A stretch of DNA of 60,000 nt from Adiantum capillus-veneris (lineage: Eukaryota; Streptophyta; Polypodiopsida; Polypodiales; Pteridaceae). Both the position numbers and the translations under genes were made by a program. Of the stretch, positions 11,826 to 21,977 are shown piece after piece (the first letter of the stretch is position 1; every line of letters begins with the position of its first letter). The notes beneath the pieces are model-generated. The model was not told the DNA's origin and ran no database searches. It was given only the letters and a program-made list of their open reading frames with translations. Location: assembly GCA_014529385.2 (NCBI GenBank), contig CM043946.1, positions 22,376,577 through 22,436,576 of the forward strand. The letters run 5' to 3'.

Positions 11826-11837
11826 TGGTATCAAAGC
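11826..11837 (+). other. Primer binding site of copia element 1
   Basis: TGGTATCAAAGC matches the initiator-Met tRNA complement (TGGTATCAGAGC) except for one base, two bases after the LTR end. Confidence 0.9.
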
Positions 11838-12907
11838 TCAGATCGAGGCTCGGGGCAGCACTGCAGGAGGCTAGAGTCACCAACTCAGATTGGAGTGAAA
11901 TTCGATAGGCGAAGACACGGCCCCAAATCCTGTGGGGGGGCCAAAGGGCTCGGTGTTGTCAGAATTTCATTCTGAGGTCATCTTGGCCACCGTTCGGCTT
12001 CGACAAAGGTCTGCGCATGCCATTTTCGACTACGTGGTCTCGGCGGGTGCAGATCCGACTCTGAAAATTTGGGGTTTTTGGCCTAGACTGCAGGTGCTGA
12101 GGATATCGACACTCCCAGAGTGCTGATTTGTGGTTGTCTACACATCGAAGGACAGCTCACAGTTCTTGGAGGCGTGTCACATATGACACGGGCACATCTA
12201 CACACAGACTGTAGGCGACATCCTCTAGTTCATCAGGTAGCTCGTGTTTGCTGCTTGATATTCCAGATTTCATCTTGACATTGCAGGTACTTCCACATGG
12301 GATGTATTGTCAGAGATGATGTATGTTTGTTGAGGGTTTGTTGGCTGTGAGTCACGCAGCAAACAACCGTCGCAGCGGTTACAGCATACAGTGGGAAATT
12401 TGTGGATGTATGACTTTGTGGGAAGTCTATGTACTGTCAGATTTACTGCAGCCTTTGTTGAGGGTCGAGTGAGGTTTTATTGAGCTGGGGGATTCTCGAA
12501 TGTTGAGATCCTTTCTGTGATACAGGTCTTGGAGCGATCCCTCGAGCACCCTTAGATAGGCAGCTAGGATGTATTGACTGTGAGTTAGACAGTTGGGATT
12601 GCATCTTTGCTTTACTGCCGTTGAGGCATTGTCGCAGCCTATGCTTATAGGACAGTGAGAGACAGTACAGGTGCAGGACAGGTTTACCCGCAGCTTACAG
12701 TGTCAGAGAGACAGTGTTTTGGGAGCTGTTTTTTGGTCTGTTTTTAGTACACCAGAGCCATTTTACAAAGGAGACTCTGCCAAAATTTATGCAGAATCTG
12801 AAGCTTTCTTGGTTCATTTGACAGGTTGATATTGGTTCAGAGGTCAGTTTACAGGGGAAACTCTGCCGAATTTTTCCCACGAAAGTAAACCACTGTGAAG
12901 CGTAGCT

Positions 12908-15280
12908 ATGGCTGGATCACAGGACTCTGCTCTTTACAATATCAAGAAGCTGGATGGAACCAATTTCCCATTGTGGAAGAAGCAGATTTGGCACGTGTTG
13001 GTACAAAAGAAGCAGATAAAACCTATAAAGCTCAAGGGGATAAAACCAGAAGATATGGATGAAGATGAATGGAGCGAAATGGATGAATTGGCACTTTCTA
13101 CCATTATGCTGACTTTGGCAGAAAGCGTTTACTTCAATGTAGCAGACGAGATGTCGGCTTATCAAGCATGGTTAAAGCTGAGTGATCTTTATGAGAAGCA
13201 GAGTGCAGCTTCACAGGTATACTGGCTTAAGAAGCTTGTTGACTTGAAGATGAAAGAAGGGACACCTATGTCCAATCATCTGAATGAATTCAACACAATC
13301 TATAGTCAGTTGTCAGCTCAAGGTGTCAAGTTTGATGAACCTGTTAGAGCTATGTTCCTGTTGATCACATTGCCGGAAAGTTGGGACACTTTTCGCACAG
13401 CTTTGAGTAATTCTGCACCTCCAGATGGTTTGAACATAGCAGGTGTAGAAGGAAGTCTGCTTACTGAAGAAACCAATAGAAAGACAATGGACAAATGCAA
13501 AGGAACAACCTTAGTTTTCAGGGGAAGGACCAAAGAAAAGTACAAAGGTGGAAAGAGGAATCAGTCTCGTAGCAAGTCCCGCAGTGCTAAAGGCAAGAGT
13601 GACATAGAATGCTACCATTGTGGCAAGAAGGGTCACATGAAAAGAGACTGCAGAGAATGGAAAGCAAAAAAAGGCAAAGAGAAAGCTGAAGACCATGGTG
13701 AGAAGAACAAGTCCTCAGTGAATATTCAAGAAATAAATGTGACAAACACTGTTGCAGAGGATGAAAGTCTAGTGTCAGGGGACATCTACTTCTTGAAGAA
13801 TACAATGGACTCAGCTCTTCTTACAGCATCTGATGGAAATGCACTGGGTGACTGGATTATAGACTCAGGGGCATCACTTCATGTGTCTCCAAACAAGGAG
13901 TGGTTTACTTCTTATGTGACCACTAAAGATCATGTTCGGCTAGGCAATGGGCAAACATGTGAGATCTTAGGTGTTGGAGATGTTCAATTGAAGTTTCAGA
14001 ATGGCTCTTCTTTCACACTGAAGAATGTGAGACATGTTCCCGCAATTACAAAGAGCTTGATCAGCACATGTTTACTTGATGATGCTGGCTACGTCACCAC
14101 TTTTGGACAGAACATGTGGAAGATATCCAAGGGTTCTATGACAGTAGCACATGGAGTAAAGTCTGGAGGACTTTACATGATTTATGTATCAAATGTCTCT
14201 AAAAATGTAATCAATGTAACCGAGCAGCCGAACGTTTCTTTGTGGCATAGCCAGTTAAGACATATGTCCAAGAAGGGAATGGAAATATTGTCTCGTTCTG
14301 GTTATTTGCCTGGGTTTTCATTTAATGATTTTGAATTCTGTGAACATTGTCTGTATGGTAAGCAAACACAGCAGCCACATAAGCATAGAAGCAGTAGAAG
14401 AGATACACATTTGGCACTTGTTCATAGTGATTTGTGTGGACCTATGCCTAACCTATCTCTAGGGGGAGCTTCTTACTTTATGACATTTATAGATGATTAC
14501 TCGAGGAAAGTATGGGTTTACTTTCTCAAGCACAAGGATGAAGCGTTTAGTGTTTTCAAAACGATTGTGACACTTGTGGAGAATCAAAGTGGCAAGAAGC
14601 TTAAATGCTTACGCACTGACAATGGTGGAGAGTATGTTTCAAAGGCCTTTCAGGACTTTTCTGAGTCAAAAGGTATAAAACGTGAACTTATTGCTCCTTA
14701 CAATCCTCCTCAAAATGGTGTTGCTGAGAGGATGAATAGGACCATACAAGAGAAGGTCAGAAGTATGTTGTCTAATGCACATCTGCCAAATGGGTTTTGG
14801 GCTGAAGATGTATCAACAGCTGTTCATCTTGTAAATAGATCTCCTAGCAAGGTTTTGCAGAAGTATTCAGTGCGAGAGATGGTATGGTCAGGCAAAATGC
14901 CCTCATACAAGCATCTCAGAGTCTTTGGCTGTGAGGCATATACTCACGTTCCAAAGGAATTTAGGAACAAACTTGAGCCAAAGAGTAGAAAGTGCATTTT
15001 TCTAGGCTATGGTAATTCTGGTGAGATGGGGTACAGACTTTGGGATCCCGAATCCAGAAAGGTTGTCCGCAGCAATGATGTTCACTTTAATGAATCCAAA
15101 TATCATTCTAAACCAGGGAGGGTTGAGGAGATTAGAAGAGTTGTCTTCCAAGAAGATGGACCTGCACGTGCAAGACAAAATGTCAGGGCTCAAGAGGAGC
15201 AAGGACAGGATAGAGTGGAACCACAGGTTGTGGCTGAGCCTGAGCCACCTATTGTGCGTAGATCTGGACATGTCACATGA
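12908..15280 (+). CDS. Gag-protease-integrase polyprotein of copia element 1
   Basis: The open frame of 790 codons starts MAGSQDSALYNIKKLDG. The N-terminal Gag (UBN2-like) has FPLWKKQIWHVL and EKQSAASQVYWLKKLVDLKM. A perfect CX2CX4HX4C knuckle, CYHCGKKGHMKRDC, lies at about residues 235-248. The protease motif WIIDSGASLHVS is near residue 319. The GAG-pre-integrase zinc site has LWHSQLRHMS and FCEHCLYGK. The integrase core has its D, D and E at HSDLCGP (about 507), LRTDNGGEY (about 571) and NGVAERMNR (about 607). All catalytic residues are present. A TGA at 15278-15280 ends the frame before RT. In an intact copy Gag-Pol would be one frame. Confidence 0.93.
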   Translation: MAGSQDSALYNIKKLDGTNFPLWKKQIWHVLVQKKQIKPIKLKGIKPEDMDEDEWSEMDELALSTIMLTLAESVYFNVADEMSAYQAWLKLSDLYEKQSAASQVYWLKKLVDLKMKEGTPMSNHLNEFNTIYSQLSAQGVKFDEPVRAMFLLITLPESWDTFRTALSNSAPPDGLNIAGVEGSLLTEETNRKTMDKCKGTTLVFRGRTKEKYKGGKRNQSRSKSRSAKGKSDIECYHCGKKGHMKRDCREWKAKKGKEKAEDHGEKNKSSVNIQEINVTNTVAEDESLVSGDIYFLKNTMDSALLTASDGNALGDWIIDSGASLHVSPNKEWFTSYVTTKDHVRLGNGQTCEILGVGDVQLKFQNGSSFTLKNVRHVPAITKSLISTCLLDDAGYVTTFGQNMWKISKGSMTVAHGVKSGGLYMIYVSNVSKNVINVTEQPNVSLWHSQLRHMSKKGMEILSRSGYLPGFSFNDFEFCEHCLYGKQTQQPHKHRSSRRDTHLALVHSDLCGPMPNLSLGGASYFMTFIDDYSRKVWVYFLKHKDEAFSVFKTIVTLVENQSGKKLKCLRTDNGGEYVSKAFQDFSESKGIKRELIAPYNPPQNGVAERMNRTIQEKVRSMLSNAHLPNGFWAEDVSTAVHLVNRSPSKVLQKYSVREMVWSGKMPSYKHLRVFGCEAYTHVPKEFRNKLEPKSRKCIFLGYGNSGEMGYRLWDPESRKVVRSNDVHFNESKYHSKPGRVEEIRRVVFQEDGPARARQNVRAQEEQGQDRVEPQVVAEPEPPIVRRSGHVT

Positions 15281-16885
15281 CCTCCTGATAGGTTTGTTCC
15301 ATCTATGAACTATGTCATGTTGACTGATTGCAATGAGCCTTCATGTTACAAGGAAGCAGTGCAAATGAAGGACTCCGGGAATTGGTAATTGGCCATGTAG
15401 TCAGAGATGACAGCTCTATAAAAACAAGACATGGAAGCTAGTTAAATTACCACAGGGCAAAAAGGCTCTACCTTGTAAATGGGTTTACAGGTATAAGATC
15501 ACCGCTCATGATAGTCAGCCAAAGTACAAAGCAAGGCTTGTTGCCAAGGGCTTTAAGCAAGAACAAGGCATTGACTTTGATGAAGTCTTCTCTCCGGTGG
15601 TCAAGATGACTACATTGAGATGCTTTCTTGCATTGGTTGCCATATTAGATTTGGTGTTGCACCAAATGGATGTCAAGACAGCGTTCTTGCATGGTGATTA
15701 GATGTGGAAATTTACATGCAGCATCCAGAAGGGTTTGTTGAGAAAGGCAAGGAAGATTGGGTATGCCAGTTGTTAAAGAGTCTTTATGGCTTAAAACAAT
15801 CACCGAGGGCATGGTACCATAAATTCCACATGTTTATGCTTTCTCAAGGCTACAAACGTAGTGAGTTCGATCACTGTCTATATACAAAGAAGGCTAAGGA
15901 TGGTAGTTGGCTGATCCTTATTTTGTATGTGGATGACATGTTGATTGCTGGCAAGCACTTGGAAGAAATTTCAGCTTTGAAGTCAAAGATGGCAAAATCG
16001 TTTGACATGAAAGACATGGGTGAGGCAACTCATATACTTGGTATGCGCATTGAGAGAGACAGATCAAAGCAGTTGATTTGGTTATCTCAAACAGAGTATA
16101 TTGACAAGGTTTTGCAACGTTTCAATATGGAGAAGGGAAAGGCACTGAGTGTTCCATTGCCACCATATGTGAAACTTAGCAAACAAGATTGTCCTGTGTC
16201 TGAGGAAGAAAAGGCTGAAATGGATAAGATTCCATATGCGTCTGCAGTGGGTAGTTTGATGTATGCAATGATTGCTACTCACCCAGACATTGCATTTGCA
16301 GTGGGATTAGTAAGTCGATACATGTCAAACCCAGGCAAGAAACATTGGGAGGCAATGAAAGGAATATTGAGATACCTGAAAGCTACAAAGAGTATGCATA
16401 TATGCTATGGGAGTCAGGAGCTAAGTGTAAAGGGTTTTACAGACTCAGATTATGCAGGTGACTTAGACAACCGAAGTTCTACGTCAGGGTATGTCTTTAC
16501 ATTGGCTGGTGGAGCAGTATCATGGCGTTCTAGATTACAAGATTGTGTTACTCAGTCTACTACAGAGGCTGAATATGTTGCAGCATCAGAGGCATGCAAA
16601 GAATCAATTTGGCTTAATCGACTAGTAACAGACTTGGGAATCAAAGAAGAGATGCCTGTGTTATATTGTGATAGTCAAAGTGCTATACAATTGGCTCGCA
16701 ATCCAGTTTATCACTCAAAGACAAAGCATGTGGATGTGAAGTATCATTTCATCAGGGAAATGCTTGAGGATAAGCAACTTCAGCTTGTCAAAGCTCACAC
16801 CACAGAAAATCCTGCTGATCTACTTACAAAAGGACTTCCCTCAGAGAGCTTTGCGCATTTTCGCAAGCAGTTAGGTGTAGGGTAG
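15281..16885 (+). pseudogene. Reverse transcriptase-RNase H of copia element 1
   Basis: After the TGA the same frame continues for 30-odd codons and then meets TAA and TAG. A frameshift near 15415 moves it to a frame with WKLVKLPQGKKALPC, RLVAKGFKQEQG and DVKTAFLHGD. A one-base deletion near 15698 restores the first frame, which then runs uninterrupted to 16885. That part has EIYMQHPEGF, LYGLKQSPRAWY and LILYVDDMLIAG (YVDD catalytic core). RNase H follows with TDSDYAGDLDNRSSTSGYVF, STTEAEYVAASEA, YCDSQSAIQLARN and HHxF-like VDVKYHFIRE. The C-terminal 390 codons look intact. Confidence 0.93.
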
Positions 16886-16962
16886 TACATCACTTCTCTA
16901 CATCTCTTGTATATTATCTTGTATAGTAGCTTCTCTCACACTTAAAGTACCACATTGGACTT

Positions 16963-16974
16963 TAAGTGGGAGGT
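16963..16974 (+). other. Polypurine tract of copia element 1
   Basis: TAAGTGGGAGGT immediately precedes the TGTTGG start of the 3' LTR. This is the usual plus-strand primer form (AAGTGGGAG) in plant copia elements. Confidence 0.85.
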
Positions 16975-17166
16975 TGTTGGGGTATAAATCCCAATGTGGT
17001 CGCCCAGGTAAGTGGGCGGGCCGCCAGGTATGTACACATGTTCTTTTGTAAAAACCTAATAAGAACTCACTATGCTCTACACATTACAGTAGAGCGAGTT
17101 CACCATATCGTCGTGCTCTTCTTCTCGCACTCTCTCTCGCGTCGCACTTCCGCTCGTACTCCTTCA
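16975..17166 (+). repeat. 3' LTR of copia element 1
   Basis: 192 bases, the same length as the 5' copy, with about 8 substitutions and no indels by eye. It is followed directly by the target duplication CTTAT. Confidence 0.95.
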
Positions 17167-17434
17167 CTTATTTCATCACCTTCAGCGGGCTTGGCGTTGG
17201 GATGAGTACTCATGATGTATTCATCATTATCATCCATTTCTTTACTATCTATAATATCCCCGAGCAATTTTGCTTGTTGTGGTGTCACATTTGCCCCTTC
17301 ATGCATTCTATCGAGCTCATCCAAGTCATCATTACAGGGCTTCTCTTCTTCTATCCTTTGCTTCACATGCTTCTTGTTGTGTGCACTTCCCACATCGTTG
17401 ATTCCGGTTGTATTCCTTTCAAATGTTAGTTATC
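17167..17434 (-). pseudogene. N-terminal part of the phosphatase-like relic, split off by copia 1
   Basis: The minus frame reads NTTGINDVGSAHNKKHVKQR, then an acidic stretch (PCNDDLDELDRMHEG, EMDDNDEYIMS) and AKPAEGDEI. Removing copia 1 and one copy of its target duplication joins this frame in phase to 11631 (SASEEIVKSVQEE). The frame is open right up to the edge of array 2 at about 17435, with no obvious start codon, so its beginning is missing or beyond the array. I see no domain in this acidic region; the link to FCP1-like proteins rests on the downstream part. Confidence 0.55.
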
Positions 17435-19415
17435 ATATCCAAATTGCTAGTTAACATGCAAAGTCGGATTGTTAACTCTACAATTAGCATACTCAAGATG
17501 CTCATAAGCATGGGATATGTGGTAGCTAGCATAATGAATATGTACATATATATGGTATGCTAGGTAGGCTACCATTATGATTTCTTGTATGATTAGTATG
17601 CCAATAAGCATTCTATATATAGCATTCCATGTACTTGGGATGCTAACTAGCATACTATGTCCGCTAGCCACGTTACCCACTATGATAACTAGCATGTATA
17701 CTATGCTAACTAGCATACATAGCATGATTTTAGTCTCCCACAGTATGCCAACTAGAATACAATGTCATGACTAACATAACTGGGTATGCTAATTAGCATA
17801 CCCAATATATCCAGCATACTCAACATTTATGCTAGCCAGCATAGCAATTGGGTATGCTAACTAGCATACATAGTATGCTAGCCAGCATACCCACTATGCT
17901 AACAAGCATAACTACCATGTATGCTAACTAGCATACATAGTACCATGTATGCTATCTAGCATAACTGGCATACACAGTATGCTAGCCACCATACCTGCTA
18001 TGCTAACTATCATAAAGAGTATGTTGACTAGCATACATAGCATAATAAGCATGTATATTGACTAGCATACATAGTAGAATGTATGCTAACTAGAATAATT
18101 AGGTATTCTAACTAGCATATAAACTATGCTGACTAGCATACTCAGTAGCATGTATGCTAACTAGCATAACTAGGTGTGCTAGCCAGCATACAGAGTACTA
18201 TGTATGCTAACTAGCATAACTGGGTATGCTAGCCACCATAGACACTATGCTAACTAGCATACATACCATAGCTAGCATGTATGCTAACTACCATAGATAG
18301 TAGCATTTTTGCTAGCTAGCTTAACTAGGTATGCTAACTATCATAAGTGGATATGCTAACTAACACGGTGTGCTAGCCACCATACCCCCGGCTATACTAA
18401 CTAGCATACATACTCTACTACTAGCATAGATAAAAAAATTAGCATGTATGTTAACTAGCATACACAGAAACATGTATGCTAACTAGCATACACAATACCA
18501 TGTATGCTAAGCTCGGGGAGGTCACTATGTATAAATTGTGTATATCATGTGCGTTCAAAGATTATTTTTAAAATTTCTTTCTTGTGAATTTTAGAAAAAT
18601 AAAATACACCCTTTTTTATTTACTCTGTAAACTTTTTTCCCAGTTCCATTTTATGGTACCCTTTTGTATGTGAAGATGTGAAAAAAAATAATTTAATAAC
18701 CCCTTTTGCTGTACTCATGTGATAGTCACATAATTATTAAGTGGCCCTCCCGAGATGCTAAGTAGCATAATTGGGTATGTTAACTAGCATGCACAGTACC
18801 ATGTATGCTACGTAGCATAATTGGGTATGCTAACTAGTATACACAATAGCAGGTATGCTTACTATCATAACTGGGTATGCTAACTACCATACACAGTAGC
18901 ATGCATGCTTACTAGCATAACTAGGTATGCTAACTAGCATAACTGGGTATGATAACTAGCATACACAGTATCATGTATGCTTACTATTATTATTGGGTAT
19001 GCTAACTAGCATACATAGTAGCATGTATGCTTACTAGCATAACTAAGTATGCTAACTAGCATGAATGGGTCTGCTAACTAGAATAATTGAATATGCTAGC
19101 CACCATGCACTATACTAGCTAGAATACATAGCATAACTAGGTATAGTAACCAGCATGACTGAGTATGCTAACTAGAATAATCGGGTATGCTAGCCACCAT
19201 ACCCACTATGCCAGCTAGAATACATAGCATAACTAGGTATGGTAACTATCATACATAGTATGCTAGCACCATACCCACTATGATTTCTAGTATACATAAC
19301 ATAACTAGGTATGGTAACTAGCATACAAAGTATGCTAGCCACCATGCCACGATGCTAACTAGCATACACAATATGCTAACTAGCATTCACAGTATGCTAA
19401 CTAGAATATCGGTAT
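17435..19415 (-). repeat. Array 2 of 21-bp near-palindromic monomers (opposite orientation to array 1)
   Basis: About 1.75 kb of repeats plus a MITE. The plus-strand monomer is ATGCTAACTAGCATACATAGT, with arms GTATGCTA/TAGCATAC around centre AC. This is the reverse complement orientation of array 1. Spacing alternates between 21 and about 24-27 bases because of inserted ACC/ATG triplets. Variants such as GCTAGCCAGC and GCTAGCCACC recur. The inner edge meets the phosphatase-like relic; the outer edge meets 19416-19740. Confidence 0.92.
18512..18754. mobile_element. MITE inside array 2 (8-bp target duplication)
   Basis: A 243-bp AT-rich insert breaks the array. Its ends form a 14-base imperfect inverted repeat (CTCGGGGAGGTCAC and GTGGCCCTCCCGAG, about 3 mismatches). 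Both sides carry ATGCTAAG (18504-18511 and 18755-18762), an exact 8-base duplication. The 8-base length is typical of hAT-type elements. It has no coding capacity. Because ATGCTAA occurs throughout the array, part of the match is expected by chance, but the final G is not a common array base there. Confidence 0.75.
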
Positions 19416-19422
19416 TTTCTTG

Positions 19423-19740
19423 TTATGTTGGTTTTCTAATTAAAATTCTTTCATTTATGATTATCTTATTAGAGATTGGCGTGATTGGGTTTCCTTGCCC
19501 TATGAGCTTGCAATACCATTCTGTTGGTGTCTTTCGCGTGGCAGGTGGAAGCTCTACATTCTGTTCCCAAGGAGCAGACAACAGGAAAGCAGAGAAGATG
19601 ATATCTATGAGCAAAGGGTGCATCTTGACCATTACAATGATTTCTTGTACTTCTACTGGCAGACCACAACGAGTATATTTGTTGATCGTCGTCCCATCAC
19701 ATACCCATCTTGTCCTTTCCGTAAAAGTGTCCATAGCTAA
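19423..19740. other. About 310-bp stretch open in three frames, possible exon
   Basis: The plus frame ending at 19740 gives RWKLYILFPRSRQQESRED and DFLYFYWQTTTSIFVDRR. A minus frame gives RWVCDGTTINKYTRCGLPV and EVQEIIVMVKMHPLLIDIIF. A third plus frame is open as well. I cannot choose between them. Just beyond, at about 19862 on the minus strand, a pyrimidine-rich TAG acceptor precedes KLKWRCKKKKWTPVKSIAA. This may be a further exon of the minus-strand relic at 19962-21410. Confidence 0.25.
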
Positions 19741-20470
19741 TTTATAGAGGGCAATGGGGAAGAAGGAGCCTTATAGGATCTTGTTTATATGCATGAGTAG
19801 CTGCAATTGACTTTACAGGTGTCCACTTTTTCTTCTTGCACCTCCACTTTAATCTACAAAACAAATAAAAGAGAAGCACGGTAAGTACATAGGTTAGTTG
19901 TGCACATATTCCAAACATAAGGTGCAAGCACAAAAGTCACGGAAAATTAATCGATGACAAGTTATATCAATTTCAACATCAATGGGGGTTTCTTCACTGT
20001 GAGGAAACCATAACCATTTAGTGTCTCTTTAAGTGTCTCTATTTTCACTTTGAGCTCTATTTCCCTCTTCACATCTACAAGGTGGCTCTGTAGTAAACTC
20101 TGCAATTCATTGTCAGCATCATGAAGCTTTTGTCTCATAGAAACCACAACTGGGCTAACCCTAGCATTGTGTGCTTCCAAAATCCTCGGAGTTTTGATCT
20201 CCTTTCTTGCATCCTCAAGGCCAAAATATGACAAGCTTTCTGCCCCTTGGTGAGTGTTGTGGTGAGAGAGGAGTGTTGCCTTAGTAGTCTGGGAAATATT
20301 TGTAGCTACTCGGCCTGAGTAGTCCTCCTTAATTTTAGCAGACCCCTCCTCAATGTTTTGACATGAACGATGGGAATTACGCATCCTCCACTTTTTGACA
20401 TGGGCCTCATAGTATCCTTTTTCTCAAAGGTCCTGCAAATGTTGGACAACAAACTCAATCTAATTGACTG

Positions 20471-20610
20471 CATGGCTGAACCGCTTGCAATTGCCACCAT
20501 ACTGAATTCTTTTGCAAACCCCTTCACGAATGCATGGCTGCATGGCTGAACCGCTTGGAATTGCCACCAGACTGAATTCTTTTGCAAACCCCTTCACGAA
20601 TGCAGAGTTG
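20471..20610 (-). repeat. 70-bp tandem duplication in the gene relic
   Basis: Two copies starting at 20471 and 20541 (CATGGCTGAACCGCTTG...) differ at a few bases. Since 70 is not a multiple of three, the duplication shifts the frame of the minus-strand relic. Confidence 0.9.
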
Positions 20611-21182
20611 ATATCCATGTTGGTTTGGGCCTTCTGGTAAACCCTGTAGTGCAGCTGCATCACCTGGTCATACATATCTCTATGTATACAATTGCATTTA
20701 ATGTGATATTGGTTGCAATTATTCAACTCTCTAAATACATGGAACCACTCCACATCAGTAATTTTTTCCCACTTTTATAGTTTTTGGGGCCGTAACCATC
20801 CATGGGGAGTCCATGAACAACATTGAAATCTTCTGCTTTGATACAAAATCTCTCATGCACTTGGATGTTGAGCTTGGGAGCTTTCCATCGGCCTGCACAC
20901 CCCCAATGTCATAAGATAATATCATGCAAGGCTATCCATGGCAAAGGAAAAACTTTCTATTTATTGGGAAATGATATGTATCTCACATTTCATGCATAAA
21001 AGAGATATTAAAACACAAAAAAACAAATAAAACCTTACAGATTTTCTTTAAGCAACCCCACAAGAAAAGAACTCTCAAGTAATTTTTGCACAAGCTTGAA
21101 CAATAATAGCTCACTTGACACACACACAGACACACACAAGCCTGTTGTAATGTGAGAGGTAGTCAATGTCATTTGGTGGCAA

Positions 21183-21185
<3 letters not shown>

Positions 21186-21218
<33 letters not shown>
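21186..21218 (+). repeat. (GA)n microsatellite, about 33 bp
   Basis: Pure GA run next to the proposed intron donor of the minus-strand relic. Confidence 0.95.
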
Positions 21219-21221
<3 letters not shown>

Positions 21222-21799
21222 ACTTGAGTCATTATTTCCCTTCCATGTATGCATGTTCTTTGGCATTGAGGATCCTTGGGATTCAGACAGTGTCACCCTT
21301 TTGCAGGGCAGAGGAGAAGTAGTAGAATCTTTTTCTCTTGACTTCCTTCTTGGTGGAGTGTCAAGAGAGTCATCAAAGGTGGTTCGCTCGTGTGCCAAGC
21401 TATTCTCCATCTGGGCACCTTAGTGAGCTGTGAGTGAGGGCTTGCTTGAAGCTCACAAATGCCTCCTTCCCTCTCTCCTACATGTGGCCCCTACTCCCTC
21501 CATGCATCATGACTACACCACACCTTCAAAGTAATGTCTCATTGTAAATTTTCAAGCTCATTTGAAAGCACAATACATTTTGATCCAATTTTTCAAGAGT
21601 GTTTATACACTTTATATAGTTCATGATAGAGGCCCACACACTTGAAATACATCAATATCCTTATGATTACAAGATATGCTTGTTGGCACATGCTAACTAG
21701 CACAAAAATCATGACACTTTATCATGCTTCCACCCCACAATGGTTCTCTCAAAGACACAAAACGGTTTTGGGTTTTCGAAATCTGCTTCAGATAGCTAG

Positions 21800-21977
21800 T
21801 CACCCTTCAAATTTAAGGGTTGTTGTACATCCAATGGTAGGATGAAAAGGGGACTTTCTTCAAAAGGCCTTTAAAATGAAAAGTAGAGTCACTCTTCAAA
21901 TTTGAGGTTAGTTGGCATAGTCCATGGTAGGATGAAATGGGGAGTTTCTTTAAAGCCTTCAAAATGAAAAGTAGATG
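21800..21977. repeat. 89-bp tandem duplication
   Basis: Units beginning TCACCCTTCAAATTTAAGG (21800) and TCACTCTTCAAATTTGAGG (21889) align over their length with moderate divergence. Confidence 0.85.

Larger units (their letters stand above)
11632..17166 (+). mobile_element. Copia element 1: near-complete Ty1/copia retrotransposon
   Basis: Two 192-bp LTRs (11632-11823 and 16975-17166) share TGTTGG...TTCA ends and differ at about 8 positions by eye (roughly 4%). The target duplication CTTAT flanks the element exactly (11627-11631 and 17167-17171). A primer site follows the left LTR and a purine tract precedes the right. The order Gag-protease-integrase-RT-RNase H is that of Ty1/copia. The leader before Gag is long, about 1.07 kb. 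Stops and frameshifts in the RT N-terminal region make it non-autonomous. It inserted into the phosphatase-like relic. Confidence 0.97.
19962..21410 (-). pseudogene. Unidentified two-exon gene relic with C-terminal coiled coil
   Basis: Exon 1 runs from ATG at 21410 to 21224 (MENSLAHERTTFDDSLDTPP). A GTAAAC donor follows, with a GA/CT microsatellite just inside the intron. A TGTGCAG acceptor gives exon 2 at 20892; the junction keeps phase (DSS then RWKAPKLNIQVHERF). Exon 2 reads EDFNVVHGLPMDGYGPKNYK, then after a one-base shift ITDVEWFHVFRELNN and MQLHYRVYQKAQTNM. A 70-base tandem duplication (20471-20610) and another one-base shift near 20400 break it. The last 140 codons are open (YEAHVKKWRMRNSHRSC, then heptad-like MRQKLHDADNELQSLLQSH and KREIELKVKIETLKETL) to a stop at 19962. 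I do not recognise the family. It may be a host gene copy or a transposon-borne gene. Confidence 0.5.

Noticed and set aside
11932-12126. Open frame in the copia 1 leader
   Set aside because: Short, no domain, and inside a leader region expected to be non-coding.
3720-19415. Arrays of short palindromic repeats that look superficially like CRISPR
   Set aside because: The whole unit repeats with no unique spacers, there are no cas-like genes, and the surroundings are plant nuclear retrotransposons.
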